From: Hydnum rufescens UP504 | Taxonomy: Eukaryota > Basidiomycota > Agaricomycetes > Cantharellales > Hydnaceae | Reading direction: 5' to 3' | Length of the DNA stretch: 64,000 bases | NCBI GenBank assembly: GCA_014904985.1 | Contig: MU129044.1 | Coordinates: 99,498-163,497, forward strand | Part shown: piece after piece, positions 12,893 through 25,596 of the stretch | Position numbering within the stretch: the first letter of the stretch is position 1 | Layout: each line of letters opens with the position of its first letter | Notes under the pieces: generated by a model | Told to the model about the DNA's origin: nothing | Database searches by the model: none | The model's input: only the letters and a program-made list of their open reading frames with translations | Program-made: the position numbers and the translations under genes

Positions 12893-13322
12893 GGTGTATA
12901 GAGGGCGTATCGCTGAGGAGCGAGGGCGCTCAGGTTGGCAGCGTTTTTATCCAACTTACGCAACATTGAATTGCCCGCAGGGTTCGGGCTGGGGCATGAT
13001 CGAGGAGCGAGAGAGAAGCGAATTACCTATATGAGGATCATTTCCCATGCATACATACGTTCGTATGTGGCCTCGTTGGCATCACTGGCACCCCTGCATC
13101 ATTATGGCTCATCGCCTTGATCCAATTACAAGCAGGTCAAAACCAATTGCTGCCAACGAATTGGCATATGCCTAAGCAATTGCAAATTGTCCCTAACACT
13201 TTGCTCTTAAAATTTTGCGTGCTTTCCTACAGTGATATGTCGATAACCTTGGGATACAAAGTTCTGAGCCACCCAATGTGCGTGCGGATTCTTCCGAAAA
13301 CAGGCCTATTTAGAGTAGTGTT
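12893..13322. other. Intergenic region and compositional border
   Basis: No gene. CpG-normal sequence changes to CpG-poor transposon sequence at about 13.4 kb. At 13324 a GC-rich motif beginning CAGAGGTTCGGGCTTGAGC resembles the outer end of fungal hAT elements, but no matching right end was found. Confidence 0.3.
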
Positions 13323-13767
13323 GCCAGAGGTTCGGGCTTGAGCCGGCCCGAGTCCGAGCCAAATCCGTTGTGAGCCGAGCCAAGCCAAGTCATTTGATTA
13401 TTAAGCAAAAGACTCGACTCGACTTCAAGTGACTTGGCTTGGGCTTGAAGCTGGCTTGAACCAAGACTTGGTATATAATATATACAAGATAGGATACTTG
13501 ACATGTACTGGTGATGCTTCATGTTCTGGGGACAACTAATGTAGCAGTAGTATGAGAATGTTGAGGACCTCCAGCTAGATGTCAATCAATACAATTCTGA
13601 AATCCCCAACATTGATTTTTCTTCACCCCATGTCAAATCTCAGGAAACAGCAGCCAAATGATGATCCTTCTGGTCTCCCCAAGCACCAAAAAATGCATCC
13701 TGCAGATCCCCAGCTCCCTCCATGTACACCATCACAGCCCACTGCACCCATGCATCAGGAAAAAGAC

Positions 13768-13853
13768 TTTGCTTCTGAAGGCTTCAGAAGTCTTCTGAAG
13801 CCTTCTGAAGCCTTCAGAAGACTTCTGAAGCCTTCGAAGCCTTCAGAAGCAAA
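13768..13853. repeat. CTTCAGAAG self-complementary short tandem repeat
   Basis: About ten overlapping copies of CTTCTGAAG/CTTCAGAAG-like 9-10-mers lie inside the hAT N-terminal region. The unit is itself a near-palindrome, so both strands read alike. Confidence 0.7.
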
Positions 13854-14627
13854 GTGGATTTTCCTGATGTGAACAAACCTCAGACATCCCTTCCACCATG
13901 TCATCAATGTCTTCAGCTGGCAAAGACCCCTTTGCATGCCTCACCTCGGTCATTTCAAAATTCTCCAGTCCTCACTGCCCTAGTGAAGAAGCTGAGACCA
14001 TGGACCACAAAGACTACAGATATTGACCATTTCTTTGTATGATTTGAATCAACACCTGGCTGCCAGGGTGCCTGGTGCAAATATTGCCAGTATGCCAGTG
14101 CTCACTCAATTTCCACTCTAGAAAACATATGGACTATTAACTATTGGGTAGGTCTCTCCATAGCAAGTCAAATGGCATGAAGCCCAATGATGGTCATACC
14201 TGGGAAATCAAAAACTCAAGCACATCCACTCTTCATCATCATATAGAAAAGTTCCACACAGATGAGTATATTGAGACTTGCAATACAAATGGCTGGACAA
14301 TTGCTATTGCATCTCTGCATCAAAAACACAGCAAGATGTGCCTGGCTGAACTGGAACATGCAAAAGAGGCATTCACTACAGAAGGCCTTCTGAACCATCT
14401 CATCTGCTGGATAGCAGCAGATGACCAGGTGCATGTATACTACTCATGAAATGGCAGCCTATCTGACATGGCTTCTCCTTGTAGTCTATGTACATTATTG
14501 AGTGCCCTGAGTTTTGGGAACTCTTGCTTTACTTGAAGGATACTTTGATGGACAAAGAGTTACTGCATCATACAACAATCTGAAATGCCATTATCAAGAT
14601 GTGGCATGAGGAATTTGAGAAGCTGAA

Positions 14628-15404
14628 TGTCATGATGTTGGTGGTGTAAGTCTGCAGACAAGTCCAAGGTGCTGAAGGCACTGACTGAGGACTGTCAGAG
14701 GCACCAAAGGTCCATTGGAGGTGCCGAAGGATACTCAGAGGTAGCAGCCAACTCAGAGGTCAGCTGACATCCAATGCTCTATTGGCACTTTGGTGAGGCA
14801 CCTTATTGGCAGTTGTGGTAGCCCCGCATTGTTACCCTGGGTGATTTATCACCCTCTAACTCCTATATATTTACAGTACATACATTGTGTATTTTCCCTG
14901 CTGAATTATAACCCATCCACTGACACCGAGTGTAAATCCAACACATGAGTCATGCTCTTGACCTTGCAAGATTAACTGTGACTATCTCATGACCACATGA
15001 CATCACCACCTGTCACTTACAACTCGAACCTCTGCCTACCTCCCTCATCCATTATTCATCTCCCCATTCCTTACTCATCCTTACTTTCTTAATAAACTAC
15101 CTTACCAATTCTGCCTTGATCTTCCAGTATATAAGTAGCTACCTTTTGTAACCTTGCTCCTTAGAAGATTGAGAATATATTGCCTTCGATTGAACTCTCA
15201 CTCTTGTGACTGATCTTTCATCTCTCATGAAATCTCCTCTCTCATTGAGAATCTGTCTTCTGCTTTGCTCCTCTTGCATTCTCATCTTCTGCAACATTAC
15301 ATAATCCTTGTGCTGTGACTCCTTGTCAATCATCTTAAGGGATTCTCTCTTGTACTCAACTTGATTATATAATCACTCCCTCATACTACAAACAACCCTT
15401 AACA
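14628..15404 (+). mobile_element. Solo LTR, 777 bp, inserted in the hAT gene
   Basis: The unit begins TGTCATGATG and ends CCCTTAACA (TG..CA termini). It is flanked by a perfect 5-bp duplication CTGAA at 14623-14627 and 15405-15409. It carries no coding sequence. The hAT coding blocks continue on either side. A TATATAAG-like promoter motif occurs near 15128. The strand was assigned only by the TG..CA order and could be either. Confidence 0.85.
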
Positions 15405-16125
15405 CTGAAGACTGAAATGGCAGTAAGAATATAATCCTAGATATCCTAGGTGTGGAAAAATTTATTGACTGGTTTCCTGAGGGCTCTTTGGGAAAGATAT
15501 CATTCACAGCCAACATATGGTCCAACAGCTGGCTCTGCCCATTCTTAGCAATAACAGCACACTGGATACAATGGTGTGAAGATAATTCTTTAGTCCTTCA
15601 TGCTGATCTCATTGCCTTTCACCACCTTCCTGGGAGCCATGACAGGAAATCTATTTGTCATGCTGTGAAGCAAATGCTTCACTGAGCTGACATTGTAAAC
15701 AAGGTAAGTAGAGGACATGTTCCTCAACACCCACTGTGACTCCAGGGATTCTTTGGCTGAACTACACTATACCCTAGATTGGGTGGTGGACACTTGACAA
15801 TGCAACAAATAATGACACATTTATGGCAGAATTTGAGTGAGAGTTGAAAGCTGAGGGTATTTCATTCTCATCTGAGCAAAATCAGGTCTAGTGAGTTCAA
15901 TCCACTGGCTTGGGATATCTGACATGCTAATTGGAATTGTGCCAGTTGTTTTGCTCACATTATTAACATTGCAGTTCAGCATGTTCTTTCACTCCTCAAG
16001 ACAGCACTGGAGGGTGACATTATGGCTTGAGTCCATGCCCTTGTCAATGGTGTCTGGTCATCTGGTGACCAATGCATAGCATTCATGGAGATCATTTGCA
16101 AAGGGAATGCCATGGGTGACTTTAA

Positions 16126-19100
16126 CACCTAATGCACCCTCAAAATAGTACCTCTTAGGTGGTTTGAGTTTGCATCTGCAAACCACCTAAGAGGTGTTCT
16201 GAGTATAGGCATGTCTAAGACATGCCTGAGGGGTATTTTTGGGGAATTTTTTTTCTAAGTTCACTATATAGACATGTCTAAAATAGCCCACCACAGGTGC
16301 CACCCAGGAGGGTTTGTTCACTGGCTGGAGAGTGTTACAGGTCTAATTTAGGCATGTCTAATAAGATATTTTCTGGAGCCTTAGAGGTGTCTATCATCCT
16401 TACTGTGTGTCTACTGGTGTCTAAATCAACATTTTGAGCCCAAGACCTCTGGTGGCAGTACTCATAGGTGTCTAATGTTGTCTAGATCCAATAATAATCC
16501 AATAATAATGGTGCTATTGTGGATGCATGTCTACTAGTGTCTAAATTAGAACAAAGGCATGTATCTGCTCAGGGGGAGATCATTAGATGGTGTCTAATGG
16601 TGTCTAATTCAACACTTGTGGTACTCTTGTGGATGTGTGCACAGTAATGTCTAAATCAAACTTTTTGACATAAGGGCCCTGCTCAGGTGACATCATTAGG
16701 TGGTGTCTAATGGTGTCTAAATCAAACATTTTGACATAAAGGCACTTGCTCAGGTTGCAGTACTAAGAGATGTCTAATGGTGTCTAGATCAATAATTGTG
16801 GGACCATTGCAGATGTGTGTCTACTAGTGTCCAAATCAAAACAAAGGCAACTGCTTGGCCAACATCATTAGGTGTCTCATGGAGCTAATGCTGTCTAAAT
16901 CAATAGTTGCTCCTGTGCATGTCTGTCTACTAGAGATGTCTAGAGATGTCTAGGCATGTCTAGACATGTCTCAGCATGTCTAGAGATGTCTCAGCATGTC
17001 TAGACATGTCTATAGTCATGTCTAGTCATGTCTAGTCATGTCTAGACAAGGAAAGGGTGCATTAGGTAATATCCCATAATAACTTTGGATATCCAGTTAC
17101 ATAGTAAAGTGTTTCTTATTTAAAAAAAGCCTAAATGTGGAAATTGGATGAAGTACATCCAAATAATATTTAGCCATCCAGCCCAATGGAGGCCCAGGAC
17201 CAGGGGGAGGTGCCTGGGATGGGTGGAGGGACCCCTAAGGACCCTGGCTGAGTGAAGAAACCAGGCCCAGAGCAAGTGGCTAGTGCCTGGAGAGATGGGG
17301 GCAGTAAAATGAATACCGGAAATTGCAGAACTTGCGGATCTGAACATGCTGGGCAGTTTGTTCTGAAATTTGGCACATGATTGGGGACTATTAGGGAGAA
17401 GAACATATTAAGATTTCAGCCAATTCCGATCAGTAGGTATTGATATATGAGGAAAGCAAGTTTGGACACTGAAAATTAATTTCCTCCCCTTACAGAATAC
17501 CTGGGAACTTGAAAATTTGCACAGAGTATGATAATATAATTTACTAATTATGTGCCAAAAATTATCCCAAGAGGTACCAGTATGTAAGTGATAGTTGTCA
17601 CTACATACTGGTACTCTAACCCAATTGAATAGATCTAGAATATTCTGAATAACTCCAATCATATGCATGGAATGTTCTGAAATTTGAATAATACACTGTT
17701 ACAGTACTACTACTACAGATGAGCAACAGCTTTCATACAGATTGGATCACTGAGTGAAGCAGGGAGGGGATCTTGATCATGTGATATGTCAAAAGTGCTT
17801 AGAATGTGCTGAAATTTTGGCCTGAGCTCAAATGTGCCGGTGTGCTACAAAAAATGGAGTGATTGGAGCTCTGGAAGTGCCCAATTGGAGGGGTATGTCA
17901 GTGAAACTTGAAAATATTCTGGAAACTCTCACACTGGAGTAATGAATCTGAAATTTTGGGAATGTTATAAATGTATTTGGATGACCTAAGGGTGAATTTT
18001 CAGGGCCATTGCATGCATGGAAGGCTCTGGGAGGAAATTATTTATTTAGGGGGAGTGCTGTGGAATAGTGCCTAGATGGAGTCCAATCAGGCTGATATTT
18101 TGGTATGTATACTCCCCATATATGTATTAAACTATTGGCATTATATTAAGAGCAACCTCTGCTCTACATCTTATATAATTGACTTTTGATCTTCCTCCCC
18201 CTCCCCCTGAATTTCAACCACTTCCACACATCCAATGTATTTCATTTTTGGATATAGTCAGTTATAATATTCTAAGCCTATTTCCACTTAGTTTGGTCCT
18301 AATTGGAGTGTTCTACATTTATGGTAGGCTTTTGTTCCCTTTTTGCCTGAAAAGGGAGTTCAATGCCTAGAAGTAACAAAATAAGCTGATTCTTGGCACA
18401 TATTTATTTGATTACATGGTCATACTCCATGTAAAATTTCAAGTCCATATCTTGTCTGTAGGGGGAGTAAATCAATTTTCAAGGTTGAAACCTATTTGCC
18501 TCATATCTCTGTACCTACTGCATGGATTTGGCTGAAAATTGAATATGTTCTTCACCTGAGCAGTGTCTAATCACATGCCAAGTTTTAGAATAGTCTGCTG
18601 ATTGGGTATTTTTTGGCAATTTTCACTGCCTCTGGTATCCCTTGTCCAGTTCCCTACCTTAAAGTGGGTGGATTGGGATAATTTTTGGCACATAATTAGT
18701 AAATTATATTATCATACTCTGTGCAAATTTTCAAGTTCCCAGGTATTCTGTAAGGGGAGGAAATTAATTTTCAGTGTCCAAACTTGCTTTCCTCATATCT
18801 CAATACCTACTGATCGGAATTGGCTGAAATTTAATATGTTCTTCACCCTAATAGTCCCCAATCATGTGCCAATTTCATAATAAACTGCCCAGCAGTTCAG
18901 ATCCGGCAAGTTGCCAATTTCCGGTATTCATTTTACTGCCCCATCTCTCCAGGCACTAGCCACTTGCTCTGGCCTGGTTTCTTCACTCAGCCAGGGTCCT
19001 TAGGGGTCCCTCCACCCATCCCAGGCACCTCCCCCTGGTCCTGGGCCTCCATTGGCTGGATGGCTAAATATTATTTGGATGTACTTCATCCAATTTCCAC

Positions 19101-20006
19101 ATTTAGGCTTTTTTTAAATAAGAAACACTTTACTATGTAACTGGATATCCAAAGTTATTATGGGATATTACCTAATGCACCTTTCCTTGTCTAGACATGA
19201 CTAGACATGACTAGACATGACTATAGACATGTCTAGACATGCTGAGACATCTCTAGACATGCTGAGACATGTCTAGACATGCCTAGACATCTCTAGACAT
19301 CTCTAGTAGACAGACATGCACAGGAGCAACTATTGATTTAGACAGCATTAGCTCCATGAGACACCTAATGATGTTGGCCAAGCAGTTGCCTTTGTTTTGA
19401 TTTGGACACTAGTAGACACACATCTGCAATGGTCCCACAATTATTGATCTAGACATAGACACCTATCACTGAGCATCTCTTAGTAACATGCAACCTGAGC
19501 ACAGTGCCTTTATGTCAAAATGTTTGATATTAGACACCATTAGACACCATCTAATGATCTCCCCCTGAGCAGATGCCTTTGTTCTAATTTAGACACTAGT
19601 AGACATGCATCCACAATAGCACCATTATTATTGGATTATTATTGGATCTAGACAACATTAGACACCTATTAGTACTGCCACCAGAGGTCTTGGGCTCAAA
19701 ATGTTGATTTAGACACCAGTAGACACACAGTAAGAATGATAGACACCTCTAAGGCTCCAGAAAATATCTTATTAGACATGCCTAAATTAGACCTGTAACA
19801 CTCTCCAGCCAGTGAACAAACCCTCCTGGGTGGCACCTGTGGTGGGCTATTTTAGACATGTCTATATAGTGAACTTAGAAAAAAAATTCCCAAAAATACC
19901 CCTCAGGCATGTCTTAGACATGCCTATACTCAGAACACCTCTTAGGTGGTTTGCAGATGCAAACTCAAACCACCTAAGAGGTACTATTTTGAGGGTGCAT
20001 TAGGTG
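16126..20006. mobile_element. Non-autonomous inverted-repeat element (family A), 3.88 kb, in the hAT gene
   Basis: TIRs start CACCTAATGCACCCTC and end with its reverse complement. An 8-bp duplication GACTTTAA flanks it (16118-16125 and 20007-20014), the TSD length typical of hAT elements. Left-arm sequence 16126-17570 is mirrored at about 18675-20006. A small hairpin sits at about 17571-17620. The interval 17626-18675 is the unpaired remainder of the right arm, so the left arm has lost about 1 kb. No transposase is encoded; open frames here are shadows. Coding blocks of the hAT gene resume directly after it. Its inner part (about 17056-19175) is related to the palindrome at 27372-30474. Confidence 0.85.
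16900..17050. repeat. TGTCTAG / CATGTC short interspersed repeats inside family A
   Basis: Dense copies of ATGTCTAG-like 8-11-mers run to 17050 and are mirrored at about 19188-19320. Scattered TGTCTAAT copies start at about 16210. They form the subterminal region of the element and could act as repeated binding sites, which is an inference. Confidence 0.65.
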
Positions 20007-21403
20007 GACTTTAACCCCAGAATCCCAGAAGTAGAACTGCTTCAGGAAATAGAAGTAAGATGGGATTTGGCTCATGGGATGTTACACACTGTGATACCAG
20101 CACAAAAAGTACATCCTAAGGAGAAATTTTGCTTCTATGCTCACAAAATATCATTCACAGGCAATCCAAGTAATGTCAATGAAGCACAAACACTGTGACC
20201 TCCAAAGTAAGAACTTGACCAAGGTACAGTGGGATTTTGTGAAACAGATTTATGATATCTTGGATGTAAGTTTCCCAGGAGGGCCAGAACTCTCTGGCTT
20301 CTGGTGCTTTGGAGCCTCCAAACCTATTTTCATTTGCTGATGTGCTTGCCTTTCAAAACAGTTCCCACATGCAGTGCAGCACTTAATGACAAGCAAGAGT
20401 ACCCTGATCCTCAGAAGTACTATACCCACTTTCCAGTCCCTCCAAGACCAGTGGCAGGAACATGCCAGCATGCATCCTGATATATCAAAATACATAGTAG
20501 AGGGAATGACATGGTTGGATAAGTATCACAATAAGGCAGGGAGGACACCTGCTGATGTCATTGCCATGGGTAGGTCATATTCTTTGCATCCTGCCCAAAC
20601 TGACAACAGCTCTTTTCCCTAGTTCTCAATCCAAGTATCAAACTATACTTTATTCAAAAACAGTTCTCCCCAATGGAAGTAGAAGAAATGATAAAATGGA
20701 TTAAGGAGGTCAGTCCACACATACCCTTCTAGCCTAGTACTCATTGGTGATTTGTGTGCTACATTAATTCAGCTCATGAAGTATTGAATGATTATGATGA
20801 ATACTCAGCATTCTGTGATGGCTGTGGCAACTGTGCTCTCTCAGTCAGCATGTATCAGGCTGGGGCTCATTGATGCCAAGGACTATTTTGATGCTGAAGA
20901 ACTCACTGTTGATCAGGAGTATGAGGCCTATATTTTTCACTTGTGATGTACTCTGGCCCTCTTGAAGAAGCCCATACTTACCTTCTGGCAGGTGGGTTTG
21001 TCTGTGGGCTCAAACTTGGTTGTATTTGACCTTGTATAACCACAGGAGAATGAGCACACACTCCCAATGTGGTTCTGAATGGCCATGGATTATCTCCCAA
21101 TCCAGGCATCCTCAGTCCTGTGTGAGCAAGTCTTCTCTTCAAGCTCAGAAACAATGATGAAAAGATGCAGCCACCTCAAACCCAACATCATGGAAGCACT
21201 TCAGATGTTCAAGTTCATGCTCAAGAAGGAGTGGCTGAATTTTACAAAGGATTGGAAGACCCCAGTTTCTGACATGGCAGTCAATCCTGACAATGAAAAT
21301 GACACCCTCCAAGATATATTGAGTGTTCCTCCTTTGGAGATGGATGAGGCATTGGAGCAGTTTGTGGAGAAAGAGGATTTGATTTAGAATGACTAGGCAT
21401 GAC

Positions 21404-21804
21404 CCATCATTATGATTATGTACATAGCCCTCATACAGATCAGATAGCTTACACCAGGATACAGGATGGGCCCCTGTTGACTCTTTGTTCCCCCCAAGTG
21501 CAAAGTAACCAGAACCCATAGAGATATTGGCCTCAGTGGTGTACCATTGCATATCCCCTGGAGTTGGTTCAAATCCAGGATTCAAATTGAACACAAGAAC
21601 ACTATCATTCTGAAGTGAAGGGCTTTCTCCTAAATTCATGCATCAGATCATGAACAAGTAAAATCACAAATATTAAGCAATCATACCTGGCGCAGTATAT
21701 GAAACATTGGAGTAGTTGCCTGGTGTCCAAGGAATGATACCACATCTGACAGAAATATCACGGGCATATGGGTCCTCAAACACAACATCTGGAGTCATAA
21801 TTGC
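21404..21804 (-). pseudogene. Duplicated fragment of the membrane-protein gene, intron retained
   Basis: This matches 2795-3166 nearly base for base over about 370-400 bp. It includes GESPSLQNDS.., PGDMQWYTTE and the adjoining NVSYT exon end, plus the intervening intron (donor GTATGA, acceptor TTTAG). Because the intron is kept, copying was at DNA level. It starts 17 bp after the hAT stop codon and ends abruptly after CATAATTG. It also keeps the minus-strand orientation, opposite to the hAT gene. Confidence 0.85.
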
Positions 21805-22185
21805 ACCTTAGGCAGCCATACTTTGGTACCTAGTTAGGTTATGTTTTTCTGGTAGAATAGGGTACCTAATAGGCTAATTTTGCCATGGCCCCACATGCTC
21901 TATGAGCCTAGCATGGGCCCATGGAACCTCATACAATTTTAGGCTCCATGGGCCCATGCTGGAAATTTTTTAGGCTATGGGGCCATGAAACCCCCCCCCC
22001 TGGCCATAGTGCCACTGCACTCTGAGTTTTCCCCAAGTCCACCTCAGCAATCCCAGATTTTGTTATTGCCAAGCACTCTCTTTTTTTTTTTTTCCAAGTT
22101 CACACATACTTGCACTTTCTTTTTCTAATGCACCATTGGTTTAAAATTGGAGAGGTATCATGACATCAACTAACTAAGGCAGTAG
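21805..22185. repeat. ACCTA..TAGGTACC repeat box and GGGCCCATG inverted repeat
   Basis: A stretch with GGTACCTAGTTAGG and GGGTACCTAATAGG resembles boxes at about 52785-52845 and 57690-57745. It is followed by a palindrome-like pair around CATGGGCCCATG at about 21910-21960, then poly-C and poly-T runs. No gene. Confidence 0.5.
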
Positions 22186-22189
22186 TGAC

Positions 22190-22652
22190 AGGGAATGAGT
22201 GAACAAAACCAAGGTGTGAAGGAGACATGGGGGTAGCATAGAAAATGGAAGGGGAGGATGGGAAACATGAAGGCAATGCAAGAAATATGAGGGCAACATG
22301 AAAAATCCAAGGGTGGCACTGAAAAGGAAAGGATAGTATGAAGAAAGCAAGGACAATCTGAAAAATGGATCGACAATCCAAAAAATGGATGGACAATGCA
22401 AAAAACAGATGGATGGTCTGAAAAATGGACAGACAATCTGAAAAATGGACAGACAATCCAAAAAGTGGACAGATGATCCAAAAAGTGGACAGATGATCTG
22501 AAAAATGGATGAACGATCTGAAAAATGGATGGATGATCCGAAAAATGGACAGACAATCTGAAGGATGGATGGATGATCGGAAGGATGGACAGATGATCGG
22601 AAGGATGGACAGATGATCTGAAGGATGGACAGATGATCCAAAAAATGTATGG
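22190..22652. repeat. Minisatellite of about 20 bp units, left part
   Basis: Tandem units such as AAAAATGGACAGACAATCTG with many variants. Long minus-strand open frames over it (HPSDHLSI-type repeats) are products of the repeat. The array continues on the other side of the LTR-like unit at 22653-24030. Confidence 0.85.
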
Positions 22653-24030
22653 TGTTGGAGGGACAAATCCCTACTATGTGCAAACCCTATCTGAGGACAA
22701 TTCTTCAAAAAAATGAACCATTTTCCATGTCAATCCGGACATCAATTCCCATGCCATCATTCATTTGAGAACAAGCCTGAATCCCATATGCCTAGAATCC
22801 ATGAATCCATGTCATTCCTTTACCTATGCATGAGCCAATTTATTGTTCATCTGTGGCACTTCAACAGGCCACCCTAAATTCCACTTCTTTATGCTGTACC
22901 TCAATGTGGCAATAGCAATTCAACTTGCTTGCTTTGTTTGACCTTGGAATACTCTCTCACTCCTGATACATGCTTCCTGTTGCCTCAAGGGCGACTCTAA
23001 CGAATTTCAATTATGTAATACAACGGATTACACACCTGGGCCTTGATTCCGACTCACGGACTTGTCACATGACAAATAGGGGCTAATGCGGTGCTCTCAA
23101 GGAGTAAATGTGGAATCTCTCCCTCAGTTTTGATCAGATCAACTCAGCAAGGTAGTGCCCAGAAATCTACGATTCACACCTTTCAGATGATACCAAACAT
23201 GAGCTGAACGAATCAAAACTGCACCTTCCAGATCAATTTTTCTATGTGTTTCATATATCCCTTCAGTATTTTTTGATTTTCTCAGTCAGTTTTGATCCAA
23301 TTCGTTCGAGACAAGCATGCCTAGAAAGCTATTGACAGTACACATCCAATGGTACCAAGGGAAAAACGAGCAGATTAAAACTTGGCTCTCTACAATTTAA
23401 CTCCCCCATGTCTCATTCCATTATTGCCTCCGCTTTTTGATTATTAATGGCAATTATTCTCTGCCCCTCTTATATCCGATGAAGGGTACATCTAGGACGA
23501 CCAGTTCCACCATTCCCCAAGGGAGTCTGTTCAGTAGGAGAGGAGGAACAGCTTGGTTAAGCCATATTCCCCTGTTCTGACTTGATTTTGGAATATCTCC
23601 TTCAGTTTTGAAGCTTTTGACTTGATTTCTGTTTCATCATTTTTGCCTTAATCCCACCTTTTTTCCGGTTACCATAGAAATTTTCTGTGATGTATATTAA
23701 GTCCAGGAGATATGAATTTCCACAGTTTTCCTCCTCCCCAGTTTTGAGGCACTGATGTATTGCCACTGGTTCCTTGGGTGAATTCCACCAAGACTATTAC
23801 ACTTTGTCTAGGGCCTCAAGAGGAGAGCCTTAGGGTGTGGTTTTGTGACCCATATTCATTTTTTTTTCTATTGCTTGGGCAGGTGTTGCTTACAGCATTA
23901 GATTTCTATCCCAAAAGACCTTCATTCCTTCAAGCCTTAACATTCAGATTGATCCCATGGTCCCTTCTTTTCATTCTTGATTCCATATCATGGACTGTGG
24001 CTAGATTCTCCCTTTCATTTCCCGCTTACA
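22653..24030 (+). mobile_element. LTR-like unit, copy 1, 1.38 kb
   Basis: It starts TGTTGGAGGGAC and ends CCGCTTACA. A second copy in the opposite orientation is at 59125-60489 (1365 bp), and matches include the region around 23640-23720. The minisatellite on both sides is continuous without it, with ATGG on each border as a possible TSD. Internally it has degenerate direct repeats of about 125-150 bp containing GATCAAAACTG-type motifs. No coding sequence. A solo LTR is the simplest reading. Confidence 0.7.
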
Positions 24031-24510
24031 ATGGACAATATGGAAAATGTATGGACAACATGAGAAATGGGAAGATGATGCAAGAAACCAGAGGATGTCA
24101 CAAAAAACCAGAGGATGATGTGAGAAACTGGAGGATGACATGAGATATGTGAGTATGGTGCAAAGAGCGTGAGGGCAGACACACAAGGATGATGTGAAAA
24201 ATGCAAGAATGATCCAAGGAATGCAAGGACAATGCAAGAAATGTGAGGATGATGTGAGAAATGCAAGGATGATGTGAGAAATGCAAGGATGATGCAAGAA
24301 ATGCAAGGATGATGCGAGAAATGCAAGGATGATGTGAGAAATGCAAGGATGATGCAAGAAATGCAAGGATGATGTGAGAAACATGATGACACAAAAAATG
24401 GGAGGATGACACGAGAAACAGGAGGATGACATGAGAACTGGGCAGACAAGGTGAACAATCCAAGAATGATGCAAGAAACCTAAGCACAAGTGGGAAACAC
24501 AATGTGAGAT
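24031..24510. repeat. Minisatellite of about 20 bp units, right part
   Basis: Units such as ATGCAAGGATGATGTGAGAA are repeated about 15 times. The same family in inverted orientation occurs at about 52430-52770. Confidence 0.85.
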
Positions 24511-24513
24511 ACA

Positions 24514-25596
24514 TCAATTCTGAAAAGGGGGCATTATGGGTCCACCCCAGAACCTTGGACCAGTAGGAGCTTGCCTTGAGAAATTACCCATTCTGAAATA
24601 TGCATTGGGATGCAAGGGTGGGCCCTCAAAGGATGCTGACCCAGAGGGATTGCCAAATTGCATGCCTTGGTACCCAAAAGTTTGCTCTCCATAGCTGAGT
24701 TGAGCAGATGATGATGATGGAGGTTGAGCTACCCAAGAAGCACCAGGGAAATTATAACCAGTGGCAGGAGGGAAAAGAGAAAAATCAAAGGTATCAACAC
24801 TGCTACTAGTGTGAGTGTGCAATGAGGTATCTACCCCAAAATGGTTGGGAACAGATGGCAGTGGAACATGATGTGGATGTATGGGGGCAGAGGATATACC
24901 AGTACCACCTCTGACCATGGCAAAGGGGTCAAAAACCAGTGCTGGGGGCACATTGTCAAAGGCTGGTGCCAGGGGTGCATTGTTGAAGACTGGTGCTGGA
25001 GGCATGTTGTTGAAGGCTGGTGCTGGGGGCACATCATTGAAGACCAGTGCTGGGAGCACATTGCTGCCACTAGCATTTATCAATGCTGATACATGTGGCA
25101 CAGCAAGAGTATTAATATCAGTCAAAATGGGAGAATTGACAGTTGGATCAGCTACTATTGTGACCAGGGACTCAATGCTAGGTGTGAATATGGTGGTAGC
25201 AGCCACCTTTGCATGCTTCCTCTTGCTCTTATTCTCTGGCTTGCCAGGAATTGAGCATTTAGTCTTCCTTGCAGTTGCTGCTGCGGGGTCTTGCAAATCC
25301 TCAAGGTCCTCCAGATATCACTGGGATGAATTGACGTGCATAAGGACTCACCCATCATGATCACTCATAATCAAAATGTTGCCCTTGTCCTTGAGTGACA
25401 TATTTGCATCCACTATTCCATATATTGTGTAAGACAGTGTTAAATATAAGTCCACATTCATTGACATACCGGCACTCCATCGATGGACACTGATAGTGAT
25501 GTCTGCAGGCTTTTTGTGGAATTTGGAACACAAGAGATGCCAGCCACCCATGGAATTAGATGCATTGCGATCTAGGTCCACAAATCCTGGCACCAC
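24514..25596 (-). CDS. Unknown protein, one frame with two TGA codons
   Basis: A single minus-strand frame of about 361 codons interrupted only by two TGA codons near 25355 and 25316, both at positions where CGA would restore arginine. The N-terminal half contains WHLLCSKFHKKPADITISVH and looks globular. The C-terminal half is low complexity: PPAPVFNN-type repeats, Ser/Thr and Gly/Phe/Pro-rich. Further open pieces upstream to about 26300 on the same strand (for example DLEDIKQATKGAGLSCFLAA at about 26160) may be additional exons. Family not recognised. The setting suggests a transposon-associated gene. Confidence 0.45.

Larger units (their letters stand above)
13579..21387 (+). pseudogene. 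hAT-superfamily transposase, decayed and split by insertions
   Basis: Pieces in order: a Pro/Gln-rich N-terminus (ATG about 13630); a BED-type zinc finger (WCKYCQYASAHS about 14080, then HHHIEKFH about 14240); IIKMWHEEFEKL (about 14600); ISFTANIWSNSW (about 15500); CFAHIINIAVQHVL (about 15950); VRWDLAHGMLHTVIPAQKV (about 20060); WLDKYHNKAGRTPADVIAM (about 20515); and the C-terminal dimerisation block YLPIQASSVLCEQVFSSSSE (about 21090), ending at 21387. Removing the solo LTR (14628-15404) and the inverted-repeat element (16126-20006) brings adjoining blocks together. Several in-frame TGA codons and other stops show that it is inactive. A short intron near 20563-20620 looks genuine. Confidence 0.85.

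Noticed and set aside
17120..18880. Paired ORFs sharing a segment ending CFPHISIPTDRNW
   Set aside because: They are the two arms of the inverted repeat read in opposite directions, not genes.
22166..24517. Long hydrophobic ORFs over the 22-24.5 kb arrays
   Set aside because: Overlapping frames of tandem 20-bp units, no start context or conserved domain.
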